DNA from: a virus
IMG/VR virus record: IMGVR_UViG_3300025266_000038
Location: 1 to 25,985 of that record
Length of the DNA stretch: 25,985 nucleotides
Direction: 5' to 3' (one strand)
In this document: positions 1 to 5,659 of the stretch, piece after piece
How positions within the stretch are numbered: the stretch's first letter is position 1
Layout of the letters: every line of letters starts with the position of its first letter
Notes under the pieces: model-generated
Database searches by the model: none
What the model saw: only the letters and a program-made list of their open reading frames with translations
Told to the model about the DNA's origin: nothing
Position numbers and translations under genes: made by a program

Positions 1-223
1 ACCCCCCACCCCCCGTTTCCAACGAGAAAGCATAGGGGTCCCACCTAACCTATTGAAATATATAATATTTTTTATTTTTATTAAAAAAAAGGGGTCCCTT
101 GGGGGCGAATCGGAGAGGGGGAGGTCGCCCAGAGGAGTGAGGGTAAGGGACCCCCGTTTGATATTGTCTTGCATGGTACCTCTATTTGCAACAGAATCAC
201 GTAAACTTTACGGGTGCCAACCT
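1..223. other. Non-coding leader with regularly spaced GGGWCCC motifs
   Basis: This stretch precedes the first credible gene. It contains C-runs at 2-14, three GGGWCCC heptamers (36-42, 92-98, 147-153) and a very AT-rich tract at about 52-90. GGGGTCCCTT at 91-100 and AAGGGACCCC at 145-154 form a perfect 10-bp inverted repeat. CCCCCGTTT occurs at 10-18 and again at 151-159. The reading frame open across it has a low-complexity translation and no ribosome-binding site, so it is judged non-coding. It may be a promoter/leader, an attachment or genome-end region, or a regulatory RNA; the sequence does not decide. Confidence 0.5.
61..66 (+). promoter_or_regulatory. Possible -10 box upstream of the first gene
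   Basis: A perfect TATAAT lies in an AT-rich tract about 160 bases upstream of the nuclease-like gene. No convincing TTGACA-like -35 box sits 16-18 bases upstream; that position holds the GGGTCCC motif. AT-rich DNA gives such hexamers by chance, so support is weak. Confidence 0.25.
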
Positions 224-640
224 ATGGTAGATTCGCGCAACAAGGGAGCTGCATATGAGCGCTTCGTCTGTAAGAAACTGAACGAATTCTTCTCCGAGCA
301 TGGGTTTGACATAGCCTGCAAACGAAACCTTGATCAATATCAGACCGCCAACCTGGCTGATATCCAAATTCCGGGCCACGCGATTGAGTGTAAGGCGTAC
401 AAGGATGGGTGGTGGTGGCGTCCAGAGTGGTGGAAGCAGGTCCTCGCCGCCTGTGGGAATGACATTCCGGTTCTTATCTACAAGTTTAACAATAAACAGT
501 CTCGCGTATGCGTACCGATGTACGCGATTAACCCTGCGCTGCCCCGAGATAATGACCTGACTGCTGTGATGACTTTCGATGATTGGCTGGTTATTATGCG
601 TAACAACTGGGACCACTACGAAAACCTGACTAAGAGTTGA
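224..640 (+). CDS. PD-(D/E)XK nuclease-like protein (Holliday-junction-resolvase-like)
   Basis: A 138-residue protein with the layout of a small PD-(D/E)XK nuclease. It has an early acidic residue in helix 1 (E12 in AAYERFV), then D46 in LADIQIP, then E55-x-K57 in AIECKAYK, followed by a Trp-rich stretch and a Gln (Q72 in WKQVL). This spacing matches phage resolvase-like and VRR-type nucleases, which cut branched or damaged DNA during replication or packaging. The specific substrate is inferred, not shown. An upstream ATG at 173 would add 17 residues, and the frame stays open to 53. The start at 224 is chosen because conservation-like sequence begins there, although no strong Shine-Dalgarno is seen. 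The next gene begins one base after the stop. Confidence 0.65.
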   Translation: MVDSRNKGAAYERFVCKKLNEFFSEHGFDIACKRNLDQYQTANLADIQIPGHAIECKAYKDGWWWRPEWWKQVLAACGNDIPVLIYKFNNKQSRVCVPMYAINPALPRDNDLTAVMTFDDWLVIMRNNWDHYENLTKS

Positions 641-641
641 T

Positions 642-3179
642 ATGGCCAACCCCTTTTTACAAATAATCAACAGCGCCCGAAAAGCCGGTATTAAGGGGTA
701 TCATGGTTCCCCTCACGACTTTAATGAGTTTAAAACCTCAGCTATCGGCACTGGCGAAGGCGCACAACAGTATGGCCGTGGGTTTTACTTTGGGGAGGCT
801 GAGGAAGTTGCTAAGCGATATCGTGACCAGTTAACGCCTAGAGACTTAGATTACGAAGATTGGTTGACTGAGAAGTATAAGGCCGCTGAAAGTAATCAGG
901 ACTACGCTCGCATGGAAATGTATGAGAGAGCGATGTTGAACGAAACGCCGCAAGATTTTAAAGACTTAGCGGCAGACGTTGATTACGACGAAGATTACAG
1001 AGCGTTGGCCGCTGAGGTCGGAGAAGAGATCGAGGAGTATGGCCCAGATCTTGGCCACATGTACGAAGTCAACATCGATGCCGACCCTGATGAGCTTATC
1101 GATTGGGATGAGCTGATTGACGAGCAGCCGAAGAAGATCATGGACAAGCTCAAGAAGGCGGATTGGTGGGAGTACGCTGAAGAGGGTATTTACGAAAGCG
1201 CGGGGATTCGAGGCGATAACCCTACAGGCGCTGATCTTGTTCGTTGGCTTGAGCGGGATGGTCAAGAGTATGCGGCTGAGGCGCTAGAAGATTTAGGTGT
1301 CAAGGGCATCAAGTACGCTGACGCGTTTACTCGGCACAAGCCGAAGGACAAGCGCTCCAGTAATTACGTCATATTTGATCCTCGTATCATAGAAATCAGC
1401 AAAAAATACGGAATTTCTATTCCCCTTGCGTCAGCGGTAGCTGCTGGCGGCATGACTCCAGAGGAGGCCCAGGCCGGGGGCATTAAATCAGTTGCAAATG
1501 AAGGCATCCGTTCTTTGGATGAAACCTTGGAATTTGATCCACGATTTGATCCCCGGATACGGGAGAAGGAAGGTTTGCAGTCCCTTCGAGTCGATGTGCT
1601 ACCAAGAAATGAATCAATGGTTAAGCCGCCTATTCGTTTATCCGAACTTGAGGGTGAAGATTTTGTTACCTCGATGGCTGACCGTACCAGAGCTGGCGGC
1701 ATGATTATGGGCGTAAATGACGTGCCCCTGTACCGCGCTGTAGATTTGCGTGGTGGGCAGGACTTTATGTTCGAGAATCCCAATCAGGTTTGGGCTTCTG
1801 CGAAGGTTCCTAGTGAGAAGATTCTTGAGATGGCTAGAGAACTTCAGGGTCAGTCTGGCAAAGATCCGATATTTATTCCTTGGAGAATGGCCCCTACTGG
1901 GGGTGATTTCTCCAACATGGTTGGCGAGTTGATGCTTGGCTTTGCCTCATCCAACATGAATAAGACCACTAAGAAGGCTTTTGACGTTGCGGTCAGGAAA
2001 TATAGGACCAAGGGTTCTATAGACAAAGGCGTCAGGAAAAATGCTGGCTTAAAAATAAAAGAATGGCCCGGAGTTGACGATCCAAGAGCGGTTGAGATCT
2101 GGCGATCCACCCCTGATGCTGTCAGAAAAGAACTGATGAACATGATGGACGTAAATTTCAGGAAGGAAGGCGGCTTGTCGATTGGCGCTGCTCGCCTCGC
2201 GGCATCCGATCCGACGCAGTTAATGTCCAGAGACGCTGGCTTACAGAATGTGGGCAGGATTTATACTGGCCGAGATATCGCACCTTCCACGCACCCGTCA
2301 TATCCATACGCGGTTCCCGGCGAAGGTATAGGAGCGCTCAAAGGTGCTGATGAGGTGACGATATTTGACCTGTTGCCAGATGCTCGATTTGGTGACGCGC
2401 AGAAGAAAGTTAAAGACCCCGCCAACCCAACTGCGCGAGAGGTTCGCGCCCTTCAGATGAAGCCTTATGGCGGGACGATTACTGAAAATATTCTGCGAAG
2501 GATTGAGGAGAGAGGTGTTGATGTTAATTCACTTGTTGGCATATCTCCTGGCGCATTGGCCTTTACGCTAACTTCTGCTGGTCTTTTGACTCCAGAGGAG
2601 GCTGCTGCGGGTGGTCTTGATGAAGTTGCTGAGGTTTTTAGTAGCACGAAAGATGGTATGGGCGTTAAGTCGAAAAAACCAAAAGAACAAATTGCCTTTA
2701 AGGCTGCAAGTCCAGAAATAAAATCTCCTGGCCTGCCTTCCCTCGCTGGCCAGTTAGGTTTGGGGGCTATGAGCGAAATTGGCGGAGTTTTAGCAGGCGG
2801 CGCGGCAGGTGTTGGCGAATACCTACGGGGTGGTTTGAGCGGACCCGAGTATGTGTACCCTTTTAATGAGCCTGCTACGGCTGAAAGTATTCGAGATGCT
2901 CGTGAAGGTACGTCTGAATTTGTCGGCGGTTTGTACGATGCTGGCCCTGAAGCCCAAGAGTTTGGTCAAGAGATCATGCGGGGTATTGGCGAGGAGATTG
3001 CTCCGATTGCAGAATATGCGATGAAGGGTCCGATTATGGACGAGCGTGGCTTGAACATGTTGCCGCTCATCGCTCAGAAGCTTGGCATTCCTGCTTATCA
3101 GCTTGCAGAAATGTTGTTTAATAAACTGCCAGAACGAGAGCAAGAAGCGGCGATTAGTGCTTCAGACGTTTTTCTTTAA
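642..3179 (+). CDS. Large polyvalent protein with N-terminal ADP-ribosyltransferase-like domain
   Basis: An 845-residue multidomain protein. Residues 19-55 carry an ART-like signature: YHGS (H21), then YGRGFYFGE (Y44, Y49), as in the ART module of phage polyvalent proteins. The module appears to close around residues 217-250 (GIKYAD, then SNYVIFDPRIIEI). Two similar Ala/Gly-rich linkers with TPEEA-x-AGG follow, at about 257-281 and 632-655, flanking a second domain of unknown function. Residues about 690-730 are hydrophobic and Gly/Ala-rich and could interact with membrane. Polyvalent proteins of this kind are thought to be packaged in virions and delivered with the DNA to modify host targets. 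That role is inferred here. Transferase activity and the catalytic Glu/Gln cannot be confirmed by eye. Its 3' end overlaps by 4 bases a gene on the other strand. Confidence 0.65.
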   Translation: MANPFLQIINSARKAGIKGYHGSPHDFNEFKTSAIGTGEGAQQYGRGFYFGEAEEVAKRYRDQLTPRDLDYEDWLTEKYKAAESNQDYARMEMYERAMLNETPQDFKDLAADVDYDEDYRALAAEVGEEIEEYGPDLGHMYEVNIDADPDELIDWDELIDEQPKKIMDKLKKADWWEYAEEGIYESAGIRGDNPTGADLVRWLERDGQEYAAEALEDLGVKGIKYADAFTRHKPKDKRSSNYVIFDPRIIEISKKYGISIPLASAVAAGGMTPEEAQAGGIKSVANEGIRSLDETLEFDPRFDPRIREKEGLQSLRVDVLPRNESMVKPPIRLSELEGEDFVTSMADRTRAGGMIMGVNDVPLYRAVDLRGGQDFMFENPNQVWASAKVPSEKILEMARELQGQSGKDPIFIPWRMAPTGGDFSNMVGELMLGFASSNMNKTTKKAFDVAVRKYRTKGSIDKGVRKNAGLKIKEWPGVDDPRAVEIWRSTPDAVRKELMNMMDVNFRKEGGLSIGAARLAASDPTQLMSRDAGLQNVGRIYTGRDIAPSTHPSYPYAVPGEGIGALKGADEVTIFDLLPDARFGDAQKKVKDPANPTAREVRALQMKPYGGTITENILRRIEERGVDVNSLVGISPGALAFTLTSAGLLTPEEAAAGGLDEVAEVFSSTKDGMGVKSKKPKEQIAFKAASPEIKSPGLPSLAGQLGLGAMSEIGGVLAGGAAGVGEYLRGGLSGPEYVYPFNEPATAESIRDAREGTSEFVGGLYDAGPEAQEFGQEIMRGIGEEIAPIAEYAMKGPIMDERGLNMLPLIAQKLGIPAYQLAEMLFNKLPEREQEAAISASDVFL

Positions 3180-3364
3180 AGAATAACCTCCCGCAGATCC
3201 CCGCAGTTTCGGTAAAGGTGAAAGTAAGCACCGTTGCCCTCTAACTTCCTGATCCTTGGCTCAATCAGCTCGTCAAATAACTCTTCTGCGCACTGCCGAG
3301 TTTTAATGAAACCGCCGCGCTTGCCATCGTGGTGATACTCTTCTAGCTCATAAACGTCTTTCAT
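3176..3364 (-). CDS. Small hypothetical protein (62 aa), last gene of leftward block
   Basis: A 62-residue acidic protein of no family I recognise. It reads from ATG at 3364, preceded on its strand by a good ribosome-binding site (GGAGAG, 7 bases before the start). It begins MKDVYELEEYHHDGKRGGF and is rich in charged and aromatic residues, without a membrane segment or signal peptide. Its stop overlaps the stop of the rightward polyvalent gene. It overlaps by 17 bases the end of the preceding leftward gene, suggesting one transcript. A longer reading from upstream would lack a ribosome-binding site. By position it could be a small regulatory or host-interaction protein, but nothing in the sequence shows which. 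Confidence 0.65.
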   Translation of the reverse strand: MKDVYELEEYHHDGKRGGFIKTRQCAEELFDELIEPRIRKLEGNGAYFHLYRNCGDLREVIL

Positions 3365-3485
3365 AATGTTCTCTCCATATGTTGAGTAAAAATTTTGCCT
3401 CTGGCCCCGCGCCGTGCTCACGTTGCAGCGCCTTTCTTACAGCTTTTCTCTTTTCATTCAAAGACTTATGTTTCATGTGAAACAT
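3348..3485 (-). CDS. Very small basic hypothetical protein (45 aa)
   Basis: A 45-residue open frame from ATG at 3485 (an alternative in-frame ATG is at 3476). It is strongly basic and predicted helical (KSLNEKRKAVRKALQREHG, ending WREHYERRL). It fills the gap between its two leftward neighbours, overlapping the stop of the upstream one by 20 bases and the start of the downstream one by 17. It has no clear Shine-Dalgarno, so translation would rely on coupling. The start lies inside the parS-like palindrome. No family is recognised. The gene is plausible because without it the leftward transcript would have an unexplained gap of about 100 bases. Confidence 0.45.
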   Translation of the reverse strand: MFHMKHKSLNEKRKAVRKALQREHGAGPEAKFLLNIWREHYERRL

Positions 3486-3627
3486 TGTTCGGCTTATTGT
3501 CTCGAAGTATTTGTCCATTTATCTTGGTCTCCGCTAGAATGTTTTCGAGCAGCTCAACTATCTGCCCGTGATTCTCTAAAACAACTTCAGCTTCTTCTTT
3601 GTCAAGTTCGATAATGATCTTACTCAT
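3466..3627 (-). CDS. Small hypothetical protein (53 aa), first gene of leftward block
   Basis: A 53-residue acidic protein reading from ATG at 3627 with a clear ribosome-binding site on its strand (AGGAGAC, ending 6 bases before the start). It begins MSKIIIELDKEEAEVVLENH and is predicted to be a short beta strand followed by an amphipathic helix, without membrane or signal segments. It is the promoter-proximal gene of the leftward block, about 30 bases from a perfect leftward -10 hexamer at 3662-3667. Its last codons and stop overlap the parS-like palindrome and the start of the next small gene. No family is recognised. Small proteins of this layout are common in phage accessory cassettes. 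Confidence 0.6.
   Translation of the reverse strand: MSKIIIELDKEEAEVVLENHGQIVELLENILAETKINGQILRDNKPNNVSHET
3469..3484. promoter_or_regulatory. parS-like palindrome (one mismatch to the ParB site consensus)
   Basis: TGTTTCATGTGAAACA matches the widely conserved bacterial chromosomal parS consensus TGTTTCACGTGAAACA at 15 of 16 positions; the mismatch is in the central CG step. It lies where two leftward small genes overlap. ParB (Spo0J) binds parS to spread and condense DNA for segregation. No ParA or ParB gene is visible in the window, so any use would rely on a host ParB or a gene elsewhere in the phage. The match is seen directly; function is inference. Confidence 0.45.
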
Positions 3628-3653
3628 GGATTGTCTCCTGTTCCGTGTTTATA

Positions 3654-3677
3654 TGCAACAAATTATAACGTGTTGCA
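3654..3677. promoter_or_regulatory. Operator-like inverted repeat over a divergent promoter
   Basis: TGCAACA at 3654-3660 and TGTTGCA at 3671-3677 form a perfect 7-bp inverted repeat with a 10-base spacer, in the 99-base gap between the leftward and rightward genes. The spacer contains ATTATA at 3662-3667, which is a perfect TATAAT for leftward transcription; TATAAC at 3664-3669 could serve the rightward genes. The -35 boxes are weak on both sides. This is the usual geometry of a repressor operator over a -10 element. Confidence 0.5.
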
Positions 3678-3726
3678 CAACGACTCGCGCCGTGCTTTAA
3701 TCAAATCTCGATTACGAGGAGATATT

Positions 3727-3960
3727 ATGACTGCCCAAGAGAAGAAAGTGTATTACAACCGCGTTCGCCGTACCTGTAGGCTGCATGAGATTGATATCGT
3801 TTATGACGGTGTGCCGAAGATGTATTGCGCTGTTGAGTTGGTCAAGGATGGTAGCGTGATGTTTGCTGACCGCGCCCTTGGCCGCAGGCCGCTCGACATT
3901 GATTGGAAGCGGCTTCATGAGGAGATGGTTAAGTACGGCTACAAGGGAGGGGTCAAGTGA
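3727..3960 (+). CDS. Small basic hypothetical protein (77 aa) upstream of the recombinase
   Basis: A 77-residue protein starting at ATG 3727 after a good ribosome-binding site (GAGGAG, 6 bases before). The frame is open further upstream, but only to a TTG at 3631 that crosses the divergent promoter, so it is rejected as the start. The protein begins MTAQEKKVYYNRVRRTCR. It contains a predicted beta hairpin (IDIVYDGVPKMYCAVEL) and ends in a basic helix. There is no recognised family. It is the first rightward gene after the operator-like repeat and overlaps the GTG start of the serine recombinase by four bases, so the two are likely co-translated. It could be a recombination accessory or regulatory protein, but this is position only. 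Confidence 0.65.
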   Translation: MTAQEKKVYYNRVRRTCRLHEIDIVYDGVPKMYCAVELVKDGSVMFADRALGRRPLDIDWKRLHEEMVKYGYKGGVK

Positions 3961-4745
3961 TTCGACCAATAACGCAGATTAATATGATTTACGGCTACTG
4001 CCGCGTGTCCACGAAGGAGCAGTCAAAGTCCGGGGTGTCGATTCAGACTCAGCAGTCTCTGATCAGTGAGTTTGTCAAAAACAAATACAATCGGCCGGTT
4101 GATGAGTGGTTTATTGATGACGGTGTGAGCGGCACGATGGATATTCTTGAGCGCCCAGCATCCCGCGCTATGACTGACGTTATGGATGTGTCGGACGTTA
4201 TTGTTTCTACCCGACTTGACCGGCTGTCTAGGTCAACTTCTGATTTACTGTCGATGATCCCGGTTCTCCAGGAGACCAATATCACGTTGTTTTTCTGCGA
4301 GCAGTTTGGTGATATGCCGATTGTTTACCCTAAGTTTGAGGATGAAAAGGGCCTTAAATCACGGTTTGATATGTCGGATATGGCCAACAAGATTATGCTG
4401 ATGGTATTATCCGCTGTGGCTGAAATTGAGCACGCCAACATCAAGGACCGCTTTGGCGAGGGCAAGGTTGACTGGGCTTCTCGCGGATTTTCTATCGGTG
4501 GGTCCGCGCCGTTTGGTTATACCTTCGAGCCTGTGAAGATTGGTAACAAAACCCGCAAACGACTTATTGACCACCCTGAAGAGCAGCGCGTGTTGAAGTC
4601 GATTTACCGCCTTCAGTCCCGTGGTTTAAGCAACCATAGGATCGCTAAGCAGATTAATAGCCTTTACCAAGATCAAAATATGTACGCTGCTAAAATAAAG
4701 CGTATCCTAAATCGTAAATATCAGGGCTTATCAAGCGCCGCGTAA
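3957..4745 (+). CDS. Serine recombinase (resolvase/invertase family)
   Basis: A 262-residue site-specific serine recombinase starting at GTG 3957, with GGGAGG just upstream and a four-base overlap with the preceding gene. The resolvase N-terminal domain begins IYGYCRVSTKEQSKSG, with the nucleophile Ser in RVST. It continues through VIVSTRLDRLSRS, carrying the conserved Arg residues of the active site. A recombinase-type region follows (GGSAPFGY, about residues 182-189), then a C-terminal helix-turn-helix-like stretch (GLSNHRIAKQIN). It cuts and rejoins DNA at paired short sites through a 5'-phosphoserine link. It is longer than invertases (about 185 aa) but much shorter than large phage integrases (450 aa or more), and lacks their zinc-ribbon/coiled-coil end. 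It could be an integrase, a resolvase or an inversion enzyme. Confidence 0.88.
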   Translation: MIRPITQINMIYGYCRVSTKEQSKSGVSIQTQQSLISEFVKNKYNRPVDEWFIDDGVSGTMDILERPASRAMTDVMDVSDVIVSTRLDRLSRSTSDLLSMIPVLQETNITLFFCEQFGDMPIVYPKFEDEKGLKSRFDMSDMANKIMLMVLSAVAEIEHANIKDRFGEGKVDWASRGFSIGGSAPFGYTFEPVKIGNKTRKRLIDHPEEQRVLKSIYRLQSRGLSNHRIAKQINSLYQDQNMYAAKIKRILNRKYQGLSSAA

Positions 4746-4778
4746 GGGTTTAATATGGGCATTCACATAGGAGTAGTT

Positions 4779-4925
4779 ATGACTGCTTTAGAAGACATTC
4801 AATTAGCCATCGCTAAGCTCAACGCTTCGCTTGAACAGGATTTCATGACGGACGCTGTGCGTGAGATCATGACGACTGCAATTGTTCATCTGCGAGATGC
4901 TGAGAGCCAGCTTCTGGGCGGTTAG
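4779..4925 (+). CDS. Small hypothetical protein (48 aa)
   Basis: A 48-residue open frame from ATG 4779, with AGGAG ending six bases before the start and a stop two bases before the next gene. The sequence (MTALEDIQLAIAKLNASLEQ at the start, LRDAESQLLGG at the end) is predicted to be almost entirely amphipathic helix, as in small coiled-coil proteins. No family is recognised. Its tight spacing and proper ribosome-binding site make it a credible gene. By position it may assist the repeat protein encoded next, for example as an assembly partner, but this is only a guess. Confidence 0.6.
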   Translation: MTALEDIQLAIAKLNASLEQDFMTDAVREIMTTAIVHLRDAESQLLGG

Positions 4926-4927
4926 TT

Positions 4928-5644
4928 ATGGCACAAGAAGGATGGGGTCGCGGTACATGGGGCTTAGGTGCTTGGGGGACTCCCCTTTACGTTAATGTTT
5001 CGGTAACGGGGCAGCAGACAACTTCGGCGGTTGGATCTATGGCTGTCGTCGCTGGCGCTGTTGTCCAGCTCACCGGCCTGCAAATTAATTCAGGCCTTGG
5101 TGCCCTGACCGTAGCTGCCGAAGCAAACGTCTCCCCTGCGGGAAGGCAGACAAATTCCGCAGTCGGATCGCTTACGGTCAGAGCTAAATCTAATATAACA
5201 CCAACTGGGCAGTCGATCACATCTGGCGTTGGTTCGATTTCTGTGGTAGCTGCGTCGATTGTTCAGCTTACCGGCGTTCAAACTACATCCGCTGTCGGTT
5301 CTCCAACGGTAGATGCTGAGGCGAATATCACGCTTGCCGGTCAGCAGATCACGTCCGCTCTCGGAACTCCTACAGTCAGAACGGTTAACAATGTATTTGT
5401 GACTGGTCAGCAGATAAACTCGGCTGTCGGACAAGTTTCAACAGTTTCCGGTGCGGTAGTTTCATTGACTGGGCAATCGGTTACAATCGAGCTAGGTACG
5501 CCTTTAGTTTGGGGCGAGATAGTTCCGGGGCAAGACCCTCGTTACAATGTTATTAGCACTTCTCAAAGTCCGGGCTACAGCCCAATCGATACCAGCCAAA
5601 ATGCTGGTTATGATCAAATTAAAGCAGGGCGCGATGCTGCCTGA
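4928..5644 (+). CDS. 22-residue-repeat structural protein (probable fibre or head/tail appendage)
   Basis: A 238-residue protein with an N-terminal Trp-Gly-rich segment (GWGRGTWGLGAWGTP). Residues 24-199 then hold eight tandem 22-residue units of the pattern V-x-x-TGQQ-x-x-SAVG-x-x-x-V. The units are beta-prone and poor in charge, as in fibrous beta-helical or beta-prism virion proteins. Units 2, 5 and 8 share VQLTG or VSLTG, and units 3 and 6 share TVR, so the repeats follow a three-unit super-period. The C-terminus (about 208-230) has two copies of a Y-x-x-I-x-TSQ-x-x-GY motif. It sits directly before the giant tail fibre. A virion appendage role is inferred from composition and position. 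No enzymatic motif is seen. Confidence 0.7.
   Translation: MAQEGWGRGTWGLGAWGTPLYVNVSVTGQQTTSAVGSMAVVAGAVVQLTGLQINSGLGALTVAAEANVSPAGRQTNSAVGSLTVRAKSNITPTGQSITSGVGSISVVAASIVQLTGVQTTSAVGSPTVDAEANITLAGQQITSALGTPTVRTVNNVFVTGQQINSAVGQVSTVSGAVVSLTGQSVTIELGTPLVWGEIVPGQDPRYNVISTSQSPGYSPIDTSQNAGYDQIKAGRDAA
4997..5524 (+). repeat. Eight coding 66-bp tandem repeats with 198-bp super-period
   Basis: Each 66-bp unit encodes 22 residues centred on TGQQ-x-x-SAVG. Comparison of units 1-4-7, 2-5-8 and 3-6 shows higher similarity every third unit, consistent with growth by duplication of a three-unit block. The DNA is diverged between copies. Confidence 0.7.
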
Positions 5645-5659
5645 AGAAGGGGATAAAAA

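Noticed and set aside
10-159. CCCCCGTTT direct repeat as an attachment-site or terminal-repeat core
   Set aside because: Nine bases dominated by a C-run, with no matching copy identified elsewhere, is too weak a basis.
53-223. Upstream extension of the first gene to an ATG at 53
   Set aside because: The added 57 residues are low-complexity translation of G-runs and A-runs, without a ribosome-binding site, and overlap the motif-bearing leader.
197-670. Minus-strand frame of 157 codons across the first gene
   Set aside because: It lies entirely opposite a gene with nuclease motifs, and has no ribosome-binding site or recognisable product.
3172-3183. TTCTTTAAAGAA palindrome at the convergent gene ends
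   Set aside because: It has no loop and is A/T-rich, so it is unlikely to act as a terminator; it is probably chance.
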